A stretch of DNA of 6,799 nt from an uncultured Actinomycetes bacterium. GTDB taxonomy: Bacteria > Actinomycetota > Actinomycetes > S36-B12 > UBA5976. The notes under the pieces are model-generated. The model was given only the letters and a program-made list of their open reading frames with translations, did no database searches and had not been told where the DNA came from. Location: the NCBI GenBank assembly GCA_903925705.1, contig CAIYGJ010000217.1, forward strand, positions 1 to 6,799. The letters are read 5' to 3'. The position numbers were made by a program, and so were the translations under genes. Positions 5,736 to 6,799 of the stretch are shown here, piece by piece; the stretch's first letter is position 1; the number at the start of each line of letters is the position of its first letter.

Positions 5736-5741
5736 TATACA
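5736..5741 (+). promoter_or_regulatory. -10 box TATACA of the TetR gene, probably giving a leaderless mRNA
   Basis: TATACA lies eight bases ahead of the ATG at 5750, placing the transcription start at or next to that ATG. There is no good -35 box (TTCTTG near 5713 at best). Neither the ATG at 5720 nor the one at 5750 has a Shine-Dalgarno sequence, which fits leaderless translation, common in actinobacteria. Confidence 0.45.
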
Positions 5742-5749
5742 CTTGGGAT

Positions 5750-6394
5750 ATGGCAACAAAAAAGCAGGCGGAAGAAGTGTCTGGAAATAGACAATCCGCC
5801 TATACCGCCAAAAATCGGGCATCGCTGATCAAGGCTGCTCAAGAGGTTCTTGCCGAGTTTGGCCTTAATGCCACCATTGATCAACTGGCTGCTGCTGCCC
5901 AGGTTTCCCCAACCACGATTTACAAATACTTTGAAAACAAAGAAGCTCTCCTATCGGAGGCCCTTTCAGAGGCTTGGATCGAATTCATGCTGTGGGCACA
6001 CGGTGACGAAATTCCAGGTTCCAGCTTTCAGGGCTTGATCAATGTGTTCAGAAAGCTATTTCGAGCTAAACAAACTCACCCACATTTTGCCAGAATTCTT
6101 AAAAATACACTTACAGACCCTTCCTCTTTCCTTGATGCTGTCAGGCCCATGGCACTTATTGTCTTCAGACAAGCAGCCAGCAATGACGGCATGGTCGCAG
6201 TTCACCTTGAAGAGCGCTCTTACATCTGGGGTTTTTCCCTCGCCGGCATCATGAATGGAGTCTTCGTAACTGAAGAGTTGAGTCCCGAAAAGGCAGATGA
6301 GTCACTTTCCTTCAGCCTTCAAGTTATGGATTTCAGTAAAGCAAAAGCTAAGAAATTAGTCTCGCAACCACTGGTTTATCCGGAACCGAAATAG
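5750..6394 (+). CDS. TetR/AcrR-family transcriptional regulator
   Basis: 214 residues from the ATG at 5750; the frame opens at an upstream ATG, 5720, which would add ten residues. The N-terminal DNA-binding domain is clear. Counting from 5750, NRASLIKAAQEVLAEFG (22-38) is helix 1. IDQLAAAAQVSPTTIYKYF (43-61) is the helix-turn-helix with the usual T-x-Y-x-Y/H-F ending, and ENKEALL follows. The rest (about 70-214) is the all-helical ligand-binding and dimerisation domain, which diverges too much to name a ligand. Family members are usually repressors released by a small molecule. It is divergent from the exported surface-protein gene, with a candidate operator at that gene's start site, so control of that gene is the likely role. 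I prefer the start at 5750 because a TATACA box lies between the two ATGs. The gene converges on the SSB-like gene with a 15-base gap. Confidence 0.9.
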   Translation: MATKKQAEEVSGNRQSAYTAKNRASLIKAAQEVLAEFGLNATIDQLAAAAQVSPTTIYKYFENKEALLSEALSEAWIEFMLWAHGDEIPGSSFQGLINVFRKLFRAKQTHPHFARILKNTLTDPSSFLDAVRPMALIVFRQAASNDGMVAVHLEERSYIWGFSLAGIMNGVFVTEELSPEKADESLSFSLQVMDFSKAKAKKLVSQPLVYPEPK

Positions 6395-6409
6395 TGCAAA
6401 AATCTGAAG

Positions 6410-6748
6410 CTACGACCGGACAGTTGTAATCTTCGAGACTTCAACTTCCATGCGGGAAGCAACGCCTGCACCGGTCTTCCAAAACCTGCGCCGCAGTTCG
6501 CCAGTGATCTCAACGATGTCGCCGATTTCTAGGTTGGCAGATTTACGTTGAACCGCAGGCTTGAATGCTACGCAATCAATAGTGTCTACGGTTGCCTTGG
6601 TTACCGGCTTATGGCGCGGCACCACAACTCGAAACTTCATCAGTGTGTCACCGCTTGGTAACTCGAATTGTTCAGCTTCAGTTGTCACGCGCGCAACTAA
6701 AGTCACAGCGTTTTCCCAGTTCGCAAAATCTTGCGCTAATGCAGTCAT
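6410..6748 (-). CDS. Short SSB-like OB-fold single-stranded DNA-binding protein
   Basis: 112 residues covering essentially one OB fold. NAVTLVARV (13-21) is the first strand, followed by FELPSGDTLMKFRVVV (28-43), VDTIDCVAF (54-62), IGDIVEITGELRRRFW (75-90) and SRMEVEVSKI (98-107). This is the pattern of short SSB paralogues in actinobacteria, where the third block usually reads VDTIDCVAW. The protein stops right after the fold. It lacks the Gly/Pro-rich linker and acidic DDDIPF-type tail through which canonical SSB recruits repair and replication partners, so it is probably an accessory ssDNA binder. The ATG at 6748 is fixed by an in-frame TAG directly before it and has a GGGGGA ribosome binding site three bases upstream. 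An inverted repeat covers the start. Confidence 0.88.
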   Translation of the reverse strand: MTALAQDFANWENAVTLVARVTTEAEQFELPSGDTLMKFRVVVPRHKPVTKATVDTIDCVAFKPAVQRKSANLEIGDIVEITGELRRRFWKTGAGVASRMEVEVSKITTVRS

Positions 6749-6780
6749 CTATCCCCCAAATATTGTTAGTTGGATAGATG
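6746..6780 (-). promoter_or_regulatory. Inverted repeat spanning the start codon of the SSB-like gene
   Basis: CATCTATCC (6746-6754) and GGATAGATG (6772-6780) are perfect 9-base reverse complements separated by 17 bases. In the minus-strand mRNA the downstream arm includes the AUG and part of the GGGGGA ribosome binding site, so folding would hide the start. It works this way only if transcription begins upstream of 6780; otherwise it may be a protein-binding site. Confidence 0.4.
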
Positions 6781-6799
6781 TTGCTCAGGGGACTTGCGA

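Noticed and set aside
1..6799. Defence system, CRISPR array, tRNA or rRNA genes
   Set aside because: No repeat-spacer pattern, cloverleaf or rRNA-like segment was seen, and all long frames are accounted for by other families.

Overview
The window looks like chromosome from a low- to medium-GC actinobacterium, most like the freshwater planktonic actinobacteria (Nanopelagicales type); this placement is an inference. Two things point there. The minus-strand order HAD-IIA phosphatase, small acidic protein, TlyA is the order of the mycobacterial Rv1692-Rv1693-tlyA block. In addition, the Lys/Val-rich C-terminal domain of the large exported protein is of a kind I associate with such genomes.

Layout. 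From the right, a short tail-less SSB/OB-fold protein (6410-6748, minus) converges on a TetR-family regulator (about 5750-6394, plus). The TetR gene is divergent from a 1024-residue exported protein (2504-5578, minus). That protein has a signal peptide, three composite modules of BspA-type leucine-rich repeats each ending in a half InlB-B-like segment, two fuller InlB-B-like repeats, a beta-rich domain, a Pro/Ala linker and a Lys-rich C-terminal domain. Two bases after its stop comes a 61-codon acidic ORF (2316-2501). After a 52-bp gap follow the HAD phosphatase (1259-2263), a 122-residue helical protein (863-1231), a 99-residue acidic protein (513-812) and the 5' part of tlyA (1-499, running off the left edge). 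All minus-strand gaps are short and I see no convincing terminator in them, so one long transcript from the surface-protein promoter to tlyA is possible.

The most interesting stretch is the divergent region 5579-5749. It holds a TTGACA/TATATT promoter for the exported protein. A nested, nearly symmetrical 29-bp element (5612-5640) covers its predicted transcription start. A perfect 12-bp palindrome lies upstream at 5685-5696. A TATACA box sits just before the TetR ATG at 5750 and suggests a leaderless mRNA. The simplest reading is a TetR-type regulator controlling a secreted adhesin-like protein. The promoter also shows that the longest reading frame overextends the exported protein by 36 codons. 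I found no CRISPR array, mobile element, RNA gene or defence system, and no gene-free stretch longer than about 170 bases.
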